Positions 24,870 to 33,587 of a stretch of DNA of 64,000 nucleotides are shown in pieces. The notes beneath the pieces were generated by a model that was not told the origin of the DNA, made no database searches, and worked only from the letters and a program-made list of their open reading frames with translations. Positions within the stretch are counted from its first letter, which is position 1. Each line of letters opens with the position of its first letter. Location of the stretch: NCBI RefSeq assembly GCF_014637725.1, contig NZ_BMFC01000009.1:120264-184263 (forward strand), written 5' to 3'. The translations under genes and the position numbers were made by a program. The DNA is from Marivita lacus (GTDB lineage: Bacteria; Pseudomonadota; Alphaproteobacteria; Rhodobacterales; Rhodobacteraceae).

Positions 24870-25161
24870 TTTATGACCATCAAAATAGCTGAAAGCACCG
24901 ATTGCACAGGCGTTGATCGGCTTTCACTCGATATTTCGAGCAGCTGAGCCATATTCGTTTCTCGATGTGAAAATTCACCAACGCGTCTTGGTTGGTCGAA
25001 GACTCAAACCCACCCCGCAGAACTTACCTCCGGTTGAAACCGGAAAAGGCCTTTTCAAAATCAGCCATTGGGCTCCCTGTCTTGGGATCCATGCGTCCGA
25101 AATCTTGGAACTGAAAAGCAGCGCCTTGGTTAGCCGTCAGAATTACAAGGGGATAGACAAG
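24870..25161. other. Gap between island and backbone
   Basis: About 290 bases follow the attachment repeat without a supported gene. A reading frame in phase with the next gene runs through part of it, but its sequence looks non-coding and it lacks a ribosome-binding site at its start. Promoter elements for the downstream gene may lie here; none was clearly identified. Confidence 0.5.
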
Positions 25162-25515
25162 ATGAATGATGACAGGGTCTGGCGTTTTGAAGAGAGCCTT
25201 TGGAGGGCTTCGGAAGATCACTACCATGAGCAGGTCGATGCCGAATGCGTGATGGCGCTGAGCCACGCTCCTTATCTCTACAGCGGTGATGACGCAGTGA
25301 AAGCCGTCAGCGGCACGCCGGAATGGGAGAGTGTGAGCTTCTCCGAGAAAACGATCTCAAGGCCGGAAGAAGGGTTGATCGTCGTCGGCTATCGTATCAT
25401 CGCCGAAAAGGGCGAAAAGCGCTTCAAGGCAGCGTGCACCTCTGTCTACCGCCGCAAGGCGCATGAGGAATGGTCGGTGGTTCAGCATTCACAGGTGGTT
25501 ATCGGCGCGGATTGA
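25162..25515 (+). CDS. SnoaL/DUF4440-like small protein
   Basis: A 117-residue protein starting MNDDRVWRFEESLWRAS, with AAGGGG about ten bases upstream. The pattern fits the NTF2-like DUF4440 fold: an N-terminal helix (ESLWRASEDHYHEQVD), MALSHAPYLYSGDDAVKAV, then beta strands (SVSFSEKTIS, LIVVGYRIIAEKG, RFKAACTSVYRR, EEWSVVQHSQVV). Members are usually cytosolic, of unknown substrate. It is the first backbone gene right of the island. No operon partner is clear; a cytochrome gene follows after about 90 bp. Confidence 0.65.
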   Translation: MNDDRVWRFEESLWRASEDHYHEQVDAECVMALSHAPYLYSGDDAVKAVSGTPEWESVSFSEKTISRPEEGLIVVGYRIIAEKGEKRFKAACTSVYRRKAHEEWSVVQHSQVVIGAD

Positions 25516-25607
25516 GGTAGGGGGCCAATTCGTCGCGGTGTGCAACTGTTGGCATACAAGCGCGTTGCCCCACTTTGATCCTCGTGAAGAATGGGAGCTT
25601 CAGGACA

Positions 25608-26501
25608 ATGAATTACTCGAATATCGACGGCGAAAAGGCCGTCAAAGGGGTGGCCATTGCAGGTCTTGTGATCATCCTTTTTCTAGCCGCACTGGATATG
25701 GGCCAAGACAATCGGCAGGAAGCCAACGCACAAGAAAGCGCGGAGACCGATACGACCTCCGAGGCGAGCACGGAAGACATGATGCCCGCCGAGGACGACA
25801 CCGAGATGGCGGCGGCAGATACGGTAGAGGATCCTTCGCCAGACGTGTCGGAGCCTCCGGCGGAGATGGCCGAAATGACCGAGGAGACCACGACGGACAC
25901 GATGGAAGACACGTCCGAGGAAACTTCGGGCGAGGCGCCTTCAAGCGACGCAGCAACTGATGAGGCAAGCAACACGACTGCGGAGGTATCGGACGAGGAC
26001 ACCAGTGCTTCCACAGCGGAAACCGATGCGAGTGAAAGCACGGAAACAGCAGGTTCCGACGAAGCTGAAACCGCAGCGAGTGATGAAAATGCCACTGCCA
26101 CCACAGCCGCGGTAAGTGACGCGGAAACAACAGCCTCCGAAGGGGCGTCAGGCAACCAGTGGAGCGCGGAACAAGTCGCGTTTCTTGATGGCGACCCCGA
26201 TGCCGGTGAGCGTGTCTGGCGCCAATGTTCGGCGTGCCATGTGGCGGATGAGACACAGAACCGTGTTGGTCCGCATCTCGTCGAGATCATTGGTCGTGAC
26301 GTGGCTTCGATCGAGGGCTTTCGCTACTCCAATGCGTTGAAGGATCTTCAAGGGCAGGAATGGACGCCGGAAGAGCTTGATGCCTGGCTGGAAGACCCGC
26401 GCGAATATGCGCCCGGGACCTCGATGTCCTACGCCGGTTTGCGCAACGCGGAGGACCGGAAGAACCTTCTGGCGTATCTCTACGAGTTGCAGCAGGACTG
26501 A
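25608..26501 (+). CDS. Membrane-anchored cytochrome c with long acidic linker
   Basis: A 297-residue protein. A transmembrane anchor (VAIAGLVIILFLAALDMG, about residues 15-32) is followed by about 150 residues made almost only of A, D, E, S and T. The C-terminal about 100 residues form a class I cytochrome c: CSACH haem motif (from about residue 207), GPHLVEIIGR, FRYSNALK and an axial-Met segment GTSMSYAGL (Met about 275). The fold resembles CycM/cytochrome cy, which carries electrons between the bc1 complex and oxidases while tethered to the membrane. The linker is longer and more acidic than I know for cytochrome cy. AGGAC lies upstream of the chosen ATG. Confidence 0.85.
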   Translation: MNYSNIDGEKAVKGVAIAGLVIILFLAALDMGQDNRQEANAQESAETDTTSEASTEDMMPAEDDTEMAAADTVEDPSPDVSEPPAEMAEMTEETTTDTMEDTSEETSGEAPSSDAATDEASNTTAEVSDEDTSASTAETDASESTETAGSDEAETAASDENATATTAAVSDAETTASEGASGNQWSAEQVAFLDGDPDAGERVWRQCSACHVADETQNRVGPHLVEIIGRDVASIEGFRYSNALKDLQGQEWTPEELDAWLEDPREYAPGTSMSYAGLRNAEDRKNLLAYLYELQQD

Positions 26502-26621
26502 CCCGATGCACCTTGGACCGACCCCGTGCGTTGACCTTGGGGTCGGTCCACATATCCGGACTGTACAAGGTCACAGTGACTGCGAACTGGCAGCAGCCTT
26601 TTCCATTCCGACCATTCCAAT

Positions 26622-27506
26622 CTAGAACTCATCCCAGATCATCTTGCCCATGTCGTCCAGCCGTTCGATCGAACAAAAGAGCGAGATGGTCAATCTGGCG
26701 GTCCACGTCTCGCCGCCCATGCGCACAAGCGTGCCATCCTCCAATTCGTTCTTTATCGAGAATTCCGGCAGCCAGGCAACGCCCGCGCCGGCCAGAGTGC
26801 GCCGCTTCAGAGCTTCGGCGAGCGCGTCCATGTACCTGATCGACAGCGCGGTCCCGCGATTGCCGATGGTCCGATCAACCACCGTGCCAAGGAACGTGTT
26901 GGGATCATAGCTCAGGTACGGCACCGCGATACTGCCGTCGCCCAGCAATCGCCACCCGTGATGGGACGCCGCATCGTGCAGCGCCACGGGGATCAACAGT
27001 TCGGTGCAGATATCCTTCCGCACGAAACGTGTTTCGTCGAGGATCGGTGCCACGTCCTGATGCCGGTAGTAGAGCAGGAACTCGCACGCGCCTTCTGACA
27101 AGAGCTGGCAGCAGGCGGTCAAAGTGTCGGACAGCACGCGCGTGCGCAACTCTGGGTGACGGGTTTCGAACTCCGCCAAACGCGGTTGCAGGTAATTCAC
27201 AGAAATGGCGTGCAGGGCAGCAATCCGCTGGAATGACGCATTGCCGCGTTCCGCTTCGCGGATGGCTTGGCGTGTGTCGGTCAGCTGTGCCACGGTCTGT
27301 TGCGCGATCGGGAGGAAGTGCCGTCCCGCTTCGGAAAGTTGCACAGGGTAGGTCGCGCGGTCGATCAACGGCACCCCGATCCAGTTTTCCAAGGACCGGA
27401 TACGGCGACTGAAAGCGGATTGGGTGATGTTCCGCTCTTCCGCCGCGCGGGTGAAATTCAGAGTCCGCCCGAGGCAGACGAAATCGCCCAGCCAATTGAT
27501 GTCCAC
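26622..27506 (-). CDS. LysR-family transcriptional regulator
   Basis: A 294-residue LysR regulator: the N-terminal winged helix is classic (WLGDFVCLGRTLNFTRAAEE, then ITQSAFSRRIRSLENWIGVP, LIDRATYPVQLSEAG), followed by a substrate-binding domain from about residue 90. It is divergent from the TRAP transporter genes with 215 bp between, so it most likely controls them in response to the imported acid or a derivative. The ligand is unknown. Confidence 0.85.
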   Translation of the reverse strand: MDINWLGDFVCLGRTLNFTRAAEERNITQSAFSRRIRSLENWIGVPLIDRATYPVQLSEAGRHFLPIAQQTVAQLTDTRQAIREAERGNASFQRIAALHAISVNYLQPRLAEFETRHPELRTRVLSDTLTACCQLLSEGACEFLLYYRHQDVAPILDETRFVRKDICTELLIPVALHDAASHHGWRLLGDGSIAVPYLSYDPNTFLGTVVDRTIGNRGTALSIRYMDALAEALKRRTLAGAGVAWLPEFSIKNELEDGTLVRMGGETWTARLTISLFCSIERLDDMGKMIWDEF

Positions 27507-27721
27507 ACCAGCCCCCTTTCAGTCCCACGCTAGGCGGCGCTCACCAACCATGCAATATCAGAATAGTTTGATGTTCCATTTGAATTGGTCTCATTCCGAA
27601 ACCCGGCCCTATCATCCTCGTGTTCCCTGCCACGGCATGGCGCCGAATCGGCACAGGTCCGAAAAACAGATGCAAGAAGGTCGGCACGCGGCCTCGCGAT
27701 CCCAACGACAAGGAGTTTGAG

Positions 27722-28714
27722 ATGAATTTTTCCTGGAAAACCGTTCTTTCGGCCGCCGGCGCGATTGCGGCGGCCACTGTTGCGGCACAGGCTGCCGATA
27801 CCACGATCCGCCTGTCCACCTATGTGAACGAGTCCGACATCCGGTATGATGGCTTTGTGCATTTTGCCAAACTGGTCGAGGAAAAGACCGGGGGCAGCGT
27901 CGAAGTGCAGATCTTCCCGTCCTCCACATTGCATGGCTGGTCCGAAGGCGTCGATGCGCTGCAAGGCGGCGTATCCGACATCAGCTGGATCTCGGCGGAT
28001 GAACGGCTGCCCTGCTACCGCGTCACATCGCTTTACCCCGTTGCCATCAATCTGGACAACCAGGTCGAAATGGATGCCGCCTATGCCGACCTGATCCGCG
28101 ACGAGTCGGCCAATGTGGGCCTCGTGCCGTTGTTCAATTCGAACTATTCCTACGATCAGGAATGGTGGTTCGAGGAACCGATTGCCGATCTGGGCGATCT
28201 GCAGGGCAAACAGGTGCGGTCGATCGGACCTCTGGTCAGCATGATGATCGAAACCTGGGGCGGCGCACCGGTCTTCGTCGCTCCGAAGGAAGTGTTCCAG
28301 TCTGCCGAACGCGGCGTAGTCGACGGGATCAACATGGGTGTGGCCACCTATTCAAGCTGGCAGCTTTGGACAGTCATGCCCTACATGGTCAATGCAAGCC
28401 TGTTTTACGGCAACATCCAGTACATGATGAACAAGTCCAAGTTCGACAGCTTGACCCCGGATGAGCAGGCTGCCGTGACGGCTGCTGCCCGCGAGACCGA
28501 GGAATGGCTCAAGCCGCGTTATGAAGACTGGGTCGATCAGCGGGTCGGCAATGCCGTGATGAAGGGTGGCGGTGCTGCTGTTGCCATCAGCGAAGACAAG
28601 CGGATGGAGTTGATCGACAGCGTTCAAGGCACCTGGAACGAGACCGTTCAGGAAGCCTGCGGTGCTGATCTTGCAAATTCGGTGCTGGCGCTGTTCGCCG
28701 AAAACGCGCCCTGA
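27722..28714 (+). CDS. dctP: TRAP transporter substrate-binding protein (DctP family)
   Basis: A 330-residue periplasmic protein with a signal peptide (KTVLSAAGAIAAATVAAQA-A, cleaved about residue 24). The family body is visible: TIRLSTYVNESDIRYDG, FAKLVEEKTGGSVEVQIFPSS, a central IADLGDLQGKQVRSIGP and VFQSAERGVVDGINMG. The P-subunit captures an organic acid in the periplasm and hands it to the QM permease. An earlier in-frame start at 27620 lacks a signal sequence at its N-terminus and is rejected. Ligand is not predictable here. A hairpin follows the gene. Confidence 0.85.
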   Translation: MNFSWKTVLSAAGAIAAATVAAQAADTTIRLSTYVNESDIRYDGFVHFAKLVEEKTGGSVEVQIFPSSTLHGWSEGVDALQGGVSDISWISADERLPCYRVTSLYPVAINLDNQVEMDAAYADLIRDESANVGLVPLFNSNYSYDQEWWFEEPIADLGDLQGKQVRSIGPLVSMMIETWGGAPVFVAPKEVFQSAERGVVDGINMGVATYSSWQLWTVMPYMVNASLFYGNIQYMMNKSKFDSLTPDEQAAVTAAARETEEWLKPRYEDWVDQRVGNAVMKGGGAAVAISEDKRMELIDSVQGTWNETVQEACGADLANSVLALFAENAP

Positions 28715-28728
28715 TCACGATGGCTATA

Positions 28729-28759
28729 CCCTTCGCCCTGCGTTGTGCCGGGCGGAGGG
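28729..28759 (+). terminator. Intercistronic stem-loop after dctP
   Basis: CCCTTCGCCC and GGGCGGAGGG pair over ten bases (one wobble) around an 11-base loop. Only a short T-run (TTTG) follows, so partial termination or mRNA stabilization is likely. Such hairpins behind binding-protein genes allow more binding protein than permease to be made. Confidence 0.55.
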
Positions 28760-28782
28760 TTTGACGTGCAAGGAAATGTGAC

Positions 28783-29286
28783 ATGCAAACGGGACTGGAT
28801 CGCGCCATCGCCGTGATGGAACGGAGTGTCGTCTGGTTGGCTGCCGGTGGGGCGCTGATCATTGTGATCCAGATGGTCTGGATCAGCTACGGTGTCTTTA
28901 CACGCTACGCATTGAACGCGCCTGACCGAATGGTGACCGAAGCCACCGCGCTCCTGTTGTTCCCGGTCGCATTCGCCGGCTTGGCCTATGCGATGCGCGA
29001 AGATGCCTATCCCAAGGTCACGATGCTGACAGACCGGATGCCGCCAATGGGGCGCAAGCTTGTAGGGATCCTCAACCTGTCGATCATGGCGGGTGTGGGT
29101 CTGTTCTTTTCGTTGGCCGGTATCCGCGCAACCCAAAGCGCGTTCAATTCCGGCGCATCCTCGGAAATCCTTCTCTGGCCCCGCTGGATGTTCTGGGCAC
29201 CGGGCGCCGTTTCACTGATCGTTTTCTCGCTCTACGCGGTTCTGCTTCTCGCGCGCTTGATCCGTACCCCTGCACAGGAGGTCTGA
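28783..29286 (+). CDS. dctQ: TRAP transporter small permease (DctQ family)
   Basis: A 167-residue membrane protein with four predicted transmembrane helices: VWLAAGGALIIVIQMVWISY, a second after the VTEATALLLFPVAF segment, LVGILNLSIMAGVGLFFSLAG, and VSLIVFSLYAVLLLARL. It forms the membrane Q-subunit pairing with DctM. It stops three bases before the dctM start region, so both are translated as a pair. Confidence 0.85.
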   Translation: MQTGLDRAIAVMERSVVWLAAGGALIIVIQMVWISYGVFTRYALNAPDRMVTEATALLLFPVAFAGLAYAMREDAYPKVTMLTDRMPPMGRKLVGILNLSIMAGVGLFFSLAGIRATQSAFNSGASSEILLWPRWMFWAPGAVSLIVFSLYAVLLLARLIRTPAQEV

Positions 29287-29289
29287 GAC

Positions 29290-30591
29290 ATGGAATGGTA
29301 CGAGGTCGGGCTTGGCCTGCTGGGGCTCCTGATGCTGCTGATCGGCATCGGTCTGCCCATCCCCTTCGCCCTGGCTGCGGCATCCCTGCCGTTTCTGTGG
29401 CAAATCCAGACCTTTGAGACATCGCTTGTGTCCTCGCAGCTGAAACTCTGGGGCGTATGGATCGATTATATCCTGCTGGCGGTGCCGCTGTTCGTTTTCC
29501 TGGGTGAATTGATTGGAAAATCAAACATCGGACCCAATCTCTACCAGTTCCTGCATCAGGGGTTCCGACTGCGCGGGTCCGCCGCTTATGGCTCGATCGG
29601 GGCCTGCGCGGGGTTCGGCGCGGTGTGCGGGTCGTCGATGGTGGGGTCGCTGACCATTGGTGGCGTGGCGCTGCCCGAAATGCTGCGGCTGGGCTATGGC
29701 AAGAAATTGTCCTCTGGCGTGCTTGCAGCAGGGGGCACGTTGTCCGTGCTGCTGCCGCCGAGTCTGATCCTTCTGTTCTACGGGATCGTGACCGACCAGA
29801 GCATTGGCGATCTGTTCATTGCAGGTGTCATTCCGGGTCTGATCCTTGTGACGATGTTCTGCATCGTGGTGATGATCTGGGGCATTCTGCGCCCGGACGA
29901 CATCCCGGCACAGGAACACGCCGTGCGCATGGGTCTGTTCCAGATCGCCGCCACCGTGGGACCCATCGCATTGATCGGCCTCGTGATCACCGTCGCGATA
30001 TATGCTGGCATCGCCACCCCGACCGAGGCCGCAGCGGTCGCCGCTTTGCTGACGGTCATCCTGGCCTTTGGCGTCGGAGGATTGCGATGGGACGGGTTTC
30101 GGGATGCCGCGCTGTCGACGATGCGAACGATGGGCTATCTGGGCCTGCTTCTGTCGGCCGGTACGCTCTTCGGCTTCGTTTTGACCTATTACCGCGTGCC
30201 TTATGAATTCACGCAGTTCTTCCTCGCCTTCGACCTGTCACCATACGTGGTGCTGACCATCGTTCTGCTGTTCTACATCCTTCTGGGGATGTTCCTTGAA
30301 CCGGTGTCGATGACCTTCATCACGCTGCCCACAATCTTTCCATTGATGGCCGCAGCCGGCTTCGACCTGATCTGGTTCGGCGTGGTCTACACGATCACGA
30401 TGGAGATCGCGGTGCTGACGCCACCCGTCGGGCTGAACCTCTACGTGATCCAGGGCATCAGCCGCGGGCAGGTCACGATCGGGGAAGTCATCACCGGCTG
30501 CCTGCCGTTCATTGCGGCTTTGGTTGTCCTCATCTTCGTCCTGATCCTGATACCGGAGACCGCCCTGTGGTTGCCCGAACAGATGAAGTGA
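29290..30591 (+). CDS. dctM: TRAP transporter large permease (DctM family)
   Basis: A 433-residue membrane protein with about 12 hydrophobic helices. Family marks are seen: GIGLPIPFALAAASLPFL at the N-terminus, AYGSIGACAGFGAVCGSS, LAAGGTLSVLLPPSLILLFY, and the C-terminal LTPPVGLNLYVIQGIS. It couples sodium-driven uptake to the binding protein. Its 3' end overlaps the start of the hydrolase gene by 25 bases in another frame. Confidence 0.9.
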   Translation: MEWYEVGLGLLGLLMLLIGIGLPIPFALAAASLPFLWQIQTFETSLVSSQLKLWGVWIDYILLAVPLFVFLGELIGKSNIGPNLYQFLHQGFRLRGSAAYGSIGACAGFGAVCGSSMVGSLTIGGVALPEMLRLGYGKKLSSGVLAAGGTLSVLLPPSLILLFYGIVTDQSIGDLFIAGVIPGLILVTMFCIVVMIWGILRPDDIPAQEHAVRMGLFQIAATVGPIALIGLVITVAIYAGIATPTEAAAVAALLTVILAFGVGGLRWDGFRDAALSTMRTMGYLGLLLSAGTLFGFVLTYYRVPYEFTQFFLAFDLSPYVVLTIVLLFYILLGMFLEPVSMTFITLPTIFPLMAAAGFDLIWFGVVYTITMEIAVLTPPVGLNLYVIQGISRGQVTIGEVITGCLPFIAALVVLIFVLILIPETALWLPEQMK

Positions 30592-31346
30592 CGCGGGCCG
30601 ATGGCTCGACCTATCGTCGCGCCGGGACAGGCCCGGCCCTGGTGTTGGTACACGGGTATCTTGGCGGGGCGGCGCAGTGGCAGAACGAGTTCGAGCGGTT
30701 GTCCGACAGCTTTGATGTCATCGCTCCCGATTTGCCCGGTTACGGGAATGCGGCCGCAGCTGGATGCATCGACCGGATCGAAGGCTTTGCCCATCATCTG
30801 GCCGGGCTTGTGGATGAGTTGGGGATAGAGCGATTTTGCCTGCTGGGCCACTCGATGGGTGGAATGATCGCGCAGGAATTTGCGGCGCAGTTTTCTGATC
30901 GGGTCGAAAAGCTGATCCTGTACGGAACGGGCCCGCTGGGCCTCATGCCGGATCGGTTCGAACCGCTGGACGTGTCGCGGCGCCGTTTGGCAGAGGATGG
31001 CGTTGCCTGTACGATCCGTCGCATCGGCGCGACATGGTTCCGGGACGGGGATGCAGCCCCCGGGTTCAATCTCGTCGCGTCCTTGGGCGCGCAGGCCAAA
31101 GAACCAGCGGCGCAAGCCGGACTGGACGCCATGAGCCACTGGGACGGACGCGCAGCGCTGGCGCGCATTTCAATGCCGAGCTTGGTCCTTTGGGGTGATG
31201 GCGATCAGTCCTATCGCTGGCCCCAGGTCGAGGCGCTCTGGCGCGGCTTGCCCGACAGCAAGCTGGCCGTGATCCCGGGAACGGCGCACGCGGCGCATCT
31301 GGAAAAATCCACGCTCTTCCAGGCAGTTGTCAGGGATTTCCTTTAG
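30567..31346 (+). CDS. Alpha/beta hydrolase, TRAP-operon partner
   Basis: A 259-residue alpha/beta-hydrolase with a GTG start inside the end of dctM. Catalytic triad: Ser in GHSMGG (about residue 95), Asp in VLWGDGDQSY, and His in VIPGTAHAAH near the C-terminus. The oxyanion HGYLGG segment is also present. No signal peptide is present, so it is cytosolic. Overlap with dctM means it is translated with the transporter; it probably hydrolyses an ester, lactone or similar bond in the imported compound. The substrate is unknown. Confidence 0.8.
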   Translation: MVARTDEVTRADGSTYRRAGTGPALVLVHGYLGGAAQWQNEFERLSDSFDVIAPDLPGYGNAAAAGCIDRIEGFAHHLAGLVDELGIERFCLLGHSMGGMIAQEFAAQFSDRVEKLILYGTGPLGLMPDRFEPLDVSRRRLAEDGVACTIRRIGATWFRDGDAAPGFNLVASLGAQAKEPAAQAGLDAMSHWDGRAALARISMPSLVLWGDGDQSYRWPQVEALWRGLPDSKLAVIPGTAHAAHLEKSTLFQAVVRDFL

Positions 31347-31573
31347 CGATCCTCGCAGATCATCCTCGGATCTCGTGCTGTCACAAGTCTGTCGGCAAAA
31401 GCGCCTCGGGCGAGTCAGGAAGGCCGTTTCCGGAAAACTACGACCGCCACCTCGCATCACGGCACCCTAGACCACCTCACCAAAACTGCCTGTTTTTTCG
31501 GCAAGATACCTTCGGCTTTCGCAAGCGGCCCTTTTGGACTTGAGCCAAGGGAAGGAGCGGCCGACACTGGGGC

Positions 31574-32374
31574 ATGCAGAATCTTCGCAAGCTTGTTGTT
31601 TTTTCGGATCTCGACGGCACTCTTCTGGATCATGACACCTACAGCTGGGACGCCGCGAAACCTGCTTTGGATCGACTAGCAGAACGCGATATTCCGGTTG
31701 TGCTGGCAAGTAGCAAGACCGCGCGGGAGATCGAAATCCTGCAAGAACAAATGGGGCTGAGCGGACGGCCCGCGATTGTCGAAAACGGCGCCGGGGTGAT
31801 CGGTGTGCCGGGGATCGACAAGGCCGAGACATACGCTGCCCTGCGCGAGGCGTTGGACCGGATCGCACCCGCACTCAGGCACAGCTTTCGGGGGTTCGGA
31901 GACATGACGGTTGCAGAATTGACCAAGGTGACCGGCCTTCCACCTGACATGGCCCGGCTTGCCCAGGCGCGGGGCTATTCCGAACCGGGCATCTGGTCGG
32001 GCAGCGACACGGAACTTGATCGTTTCATCGCAGTTTTATCCGCAGGCGGCATGACAGCCCAGCACGGCGGGCGGTTCCTGACAGTGTCGTTCGGCGGGAC
32101 AAAGGCGGATGCGATGGACGCGGTGATCAATGCGCTTTGCCCGGACCTGACGCTTGCACTCGGGGACGCGCCGAATGACCGAACCATGCTTGAAAAGGCC
32201 GATATGGGCGTGATCGTCGCGAATCCACACCGGCCGCCTCTGCCCTCGCTTGTAGGTGAAAAGGCGGGACGGATCACACGCACGCAGGACGCGGGCCCAG
32301 TTGGCTGGAACGCCGCCGTGATGGCCTTTCTCGATACACTCGGTTCAGCAGAAGGACACAGGCGGAATGGTTGA
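31574..32374 (+). CDS. HAD phosphatase, mannosyl/glucosyl-3-phosphoglycerate phosphatase-like
   Basis: A 266-residue HAD hydrolase of the MPGP/Cof class. Motif I FSDLDGTLLD, motif II LASSKT, Lys in GGTKADAM, motif III ALGDAPNDRTML. It overlaps the next gene, a glucosyl-3-phosphoglycerate synthase-like GT, by eight bases. The pair should make glucosylglycerate: GpgS forms glucosyl-3-phosphoglycerate, and this enzyme removes the phosphate. Alternative substrate mannosyl-3-phosphoglycerate cannot be excluded by sequence alone. Confidence 0.8.
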   Translation: MQNLRKLVVFSDLDGTLLDHDTYSWDAAKPALDRLAERDIPVVLASSKTAREIEILQEQMGLSGRPAIVENGAGVIGVPGIDKAETYAALREALDRIAPALRHSFRGFGDMTVAELTKVTGLPPDMARLAQARGYSEPGIWSGSDTELDRFIAVLSAGGMTAQHGGRFLTVSFGGTKADAMDAVINALCPDLTLALGDAPNDRTMLEKADMGVIVANPHRPPLPSLVGEKAGRITRTQDAGPVGWNAAVMAFLDTLGSAEGHRRNG

Positions 32375-33587
32375 TTTTCATCAGAACGGAAACATCGCGA
32401 CACTGCACAACCTGCGGACCCGTTCTCTGGAGGAAATGACCTACGAGCTCGAGACCTTTGCGCAGACGCGGAAGATGTCGCTGATCCTGCCCTGTCTCTA
32501 TTCCGAACTGGAAACCGACGCGATGCCGAACATCCTGTCGGAGCTGGCCAAGGTCACCTATCTGCACCGGGTGATCATCGGTCTTGACCGGGCCGATGCG
32601 GACCAGTTTCGCCATGCCAAACAGTTCTTCGAAGGCCTGAACCAGAACCATATCGTGATCTGGAATGACAGCCCGCGCATGATCGCGCTTGACAACCGGC
32701 TCGAGGAGATGGGTCTTGCACCGGCCGAGCAGGGCAAGGGCAAGAATGTCTGGACCTCCATCGGCTACCTGATCGGATGTCAGGACAGCGCGGTCATGGC
32801 GATCCACGATTGCGATATCCTCACCTACACCAACGAATTGCTGGCGCGGCTGATCTATCCCGTGGCCAACCCGACCTTCCCCTACCAGGTCGCCAAGGGG
32901 TATTACGCACGGATCGGCGGCGAAAAACTGAACGGGCGGGTGACCCGGCTTCTGGTCAGCCCACTCCTGATCGCGCTGAAGCGGGTTGTGGGCGACCGTG
33001 ATTATCTCGATTACCTGCGGAGCTTTCGCTATCCGCTGTCGGGCGAATTCGCGATGCGGACGAATATCCTGCCGGATCTGCGCATCCCGTCGGATTGGGG
33101 GCTCGAGATCGGCGTTTTGTCCGAAGCTTGGCGCAACCTCGCGCCCAAGGCCGTGTGCCAGGTCGAAATCGCGGATGCCTATGATCACAAGCATCAGGCG
33201 CTCAGCCCCGAGGACGCAGAGACCGGCCTCAACCGAATGTCGACCGATATCTGCAAGGCGATTTTCCGCAAGCTGGCCGCCGATGGCACGATCTTTACCA
33301 CCAACGTGTTCCGGACCCTCAAGGCCACCTATTACCGCAGCGCGCTGGATCTCCTCGATGCCTATTACAGCGATGCGCAGATGAACGGGCTGTCAGTGGA
33401 TCGACATGCCGAAGAAGCCTCTATCGAACTTTTCGCCGAAAACATCATGCGCGCGGGTCAGACCTTTCTCGACAACCCGCACGAGACCCCGTTCATCGCA
33501 ACCTGGAACCGGGTTCATGCCGCCGACCCCACCTTTCTGCGGGACATGCAGGCGGCAGCAGCAGCAGACGCGCAGGACTACACGTGA
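32367..33587 (+). CDS. gpgS: Glucosyl-3-phosphoglycerate synthase-like glycosyltransferase
   Basis: A 406-residue GT of the GpgS (GT81) type. Visible features: MSLILPCLYSELETDAM, LHRVIIGLDRADADQF, the D-x-D-like HDCDIL motif, VAKGYYARIGGEKLNGRVTR, and a C-terminal LSPEDAETGLNRMSTDICK. It transfers glucose from a nucleotide sugar to 3-phosphoglycerate. The product, after dephosphorylation by the upstream enzyme, is glucosylglycerate, an osmolyte used under salt or nitrogen stress. Its 3' end overlaps the 3' end of the convergent GH13 gene by ten bases. Confidence 0.8.
   Translation: MVDFHQNGNIATLHNLRTRSLEEMTYELETFAQTRKMSLILPCLYSELETDAMPNILSELAKVTYLHRVIIGLDRADADQFRHAKQFFEGLNQNHIVIWNDSPRMIALDNRLEEMGLAPAEQGKGKNVWTSIGYLIGCQDSAVMAIHDCDILTYTNELLARLIYPVANPTFPYQVAKGYYARIGGEKLNGRVTRLLVSPLLIALKRVVGDRDYLDYLRSFRYPLSGEFAMRTNILPDLRIPSDWGLEIGVLSEAWRNLAPKAVCQVEIADAYDHKHQALSPEDAETGLNRMSTDICKAIFRKLAADGTIFTTNVFRTLKATYYRSALDLLDAYYSDAQMNGLSVDRHAEEASIELFAENIMRAGQTFLDNPHETPFIATWNRVHAADPTFLRDMQAAAAADAQDYT

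Noticed and set aside
24608..24952. Minus-strand 114-residue frame containing GRNRTTDTRIFN
   Set aside because: This stretch is the antisense translation of the tRNA-Phe 3' half, a well-known false protein.
25613..26290. A 225-residue minus-strand frame opposite the cytochrome linker
   Set aside because: It is a Ser/Val/Ala-rich reverse reading of the acidic linker and has no family features.
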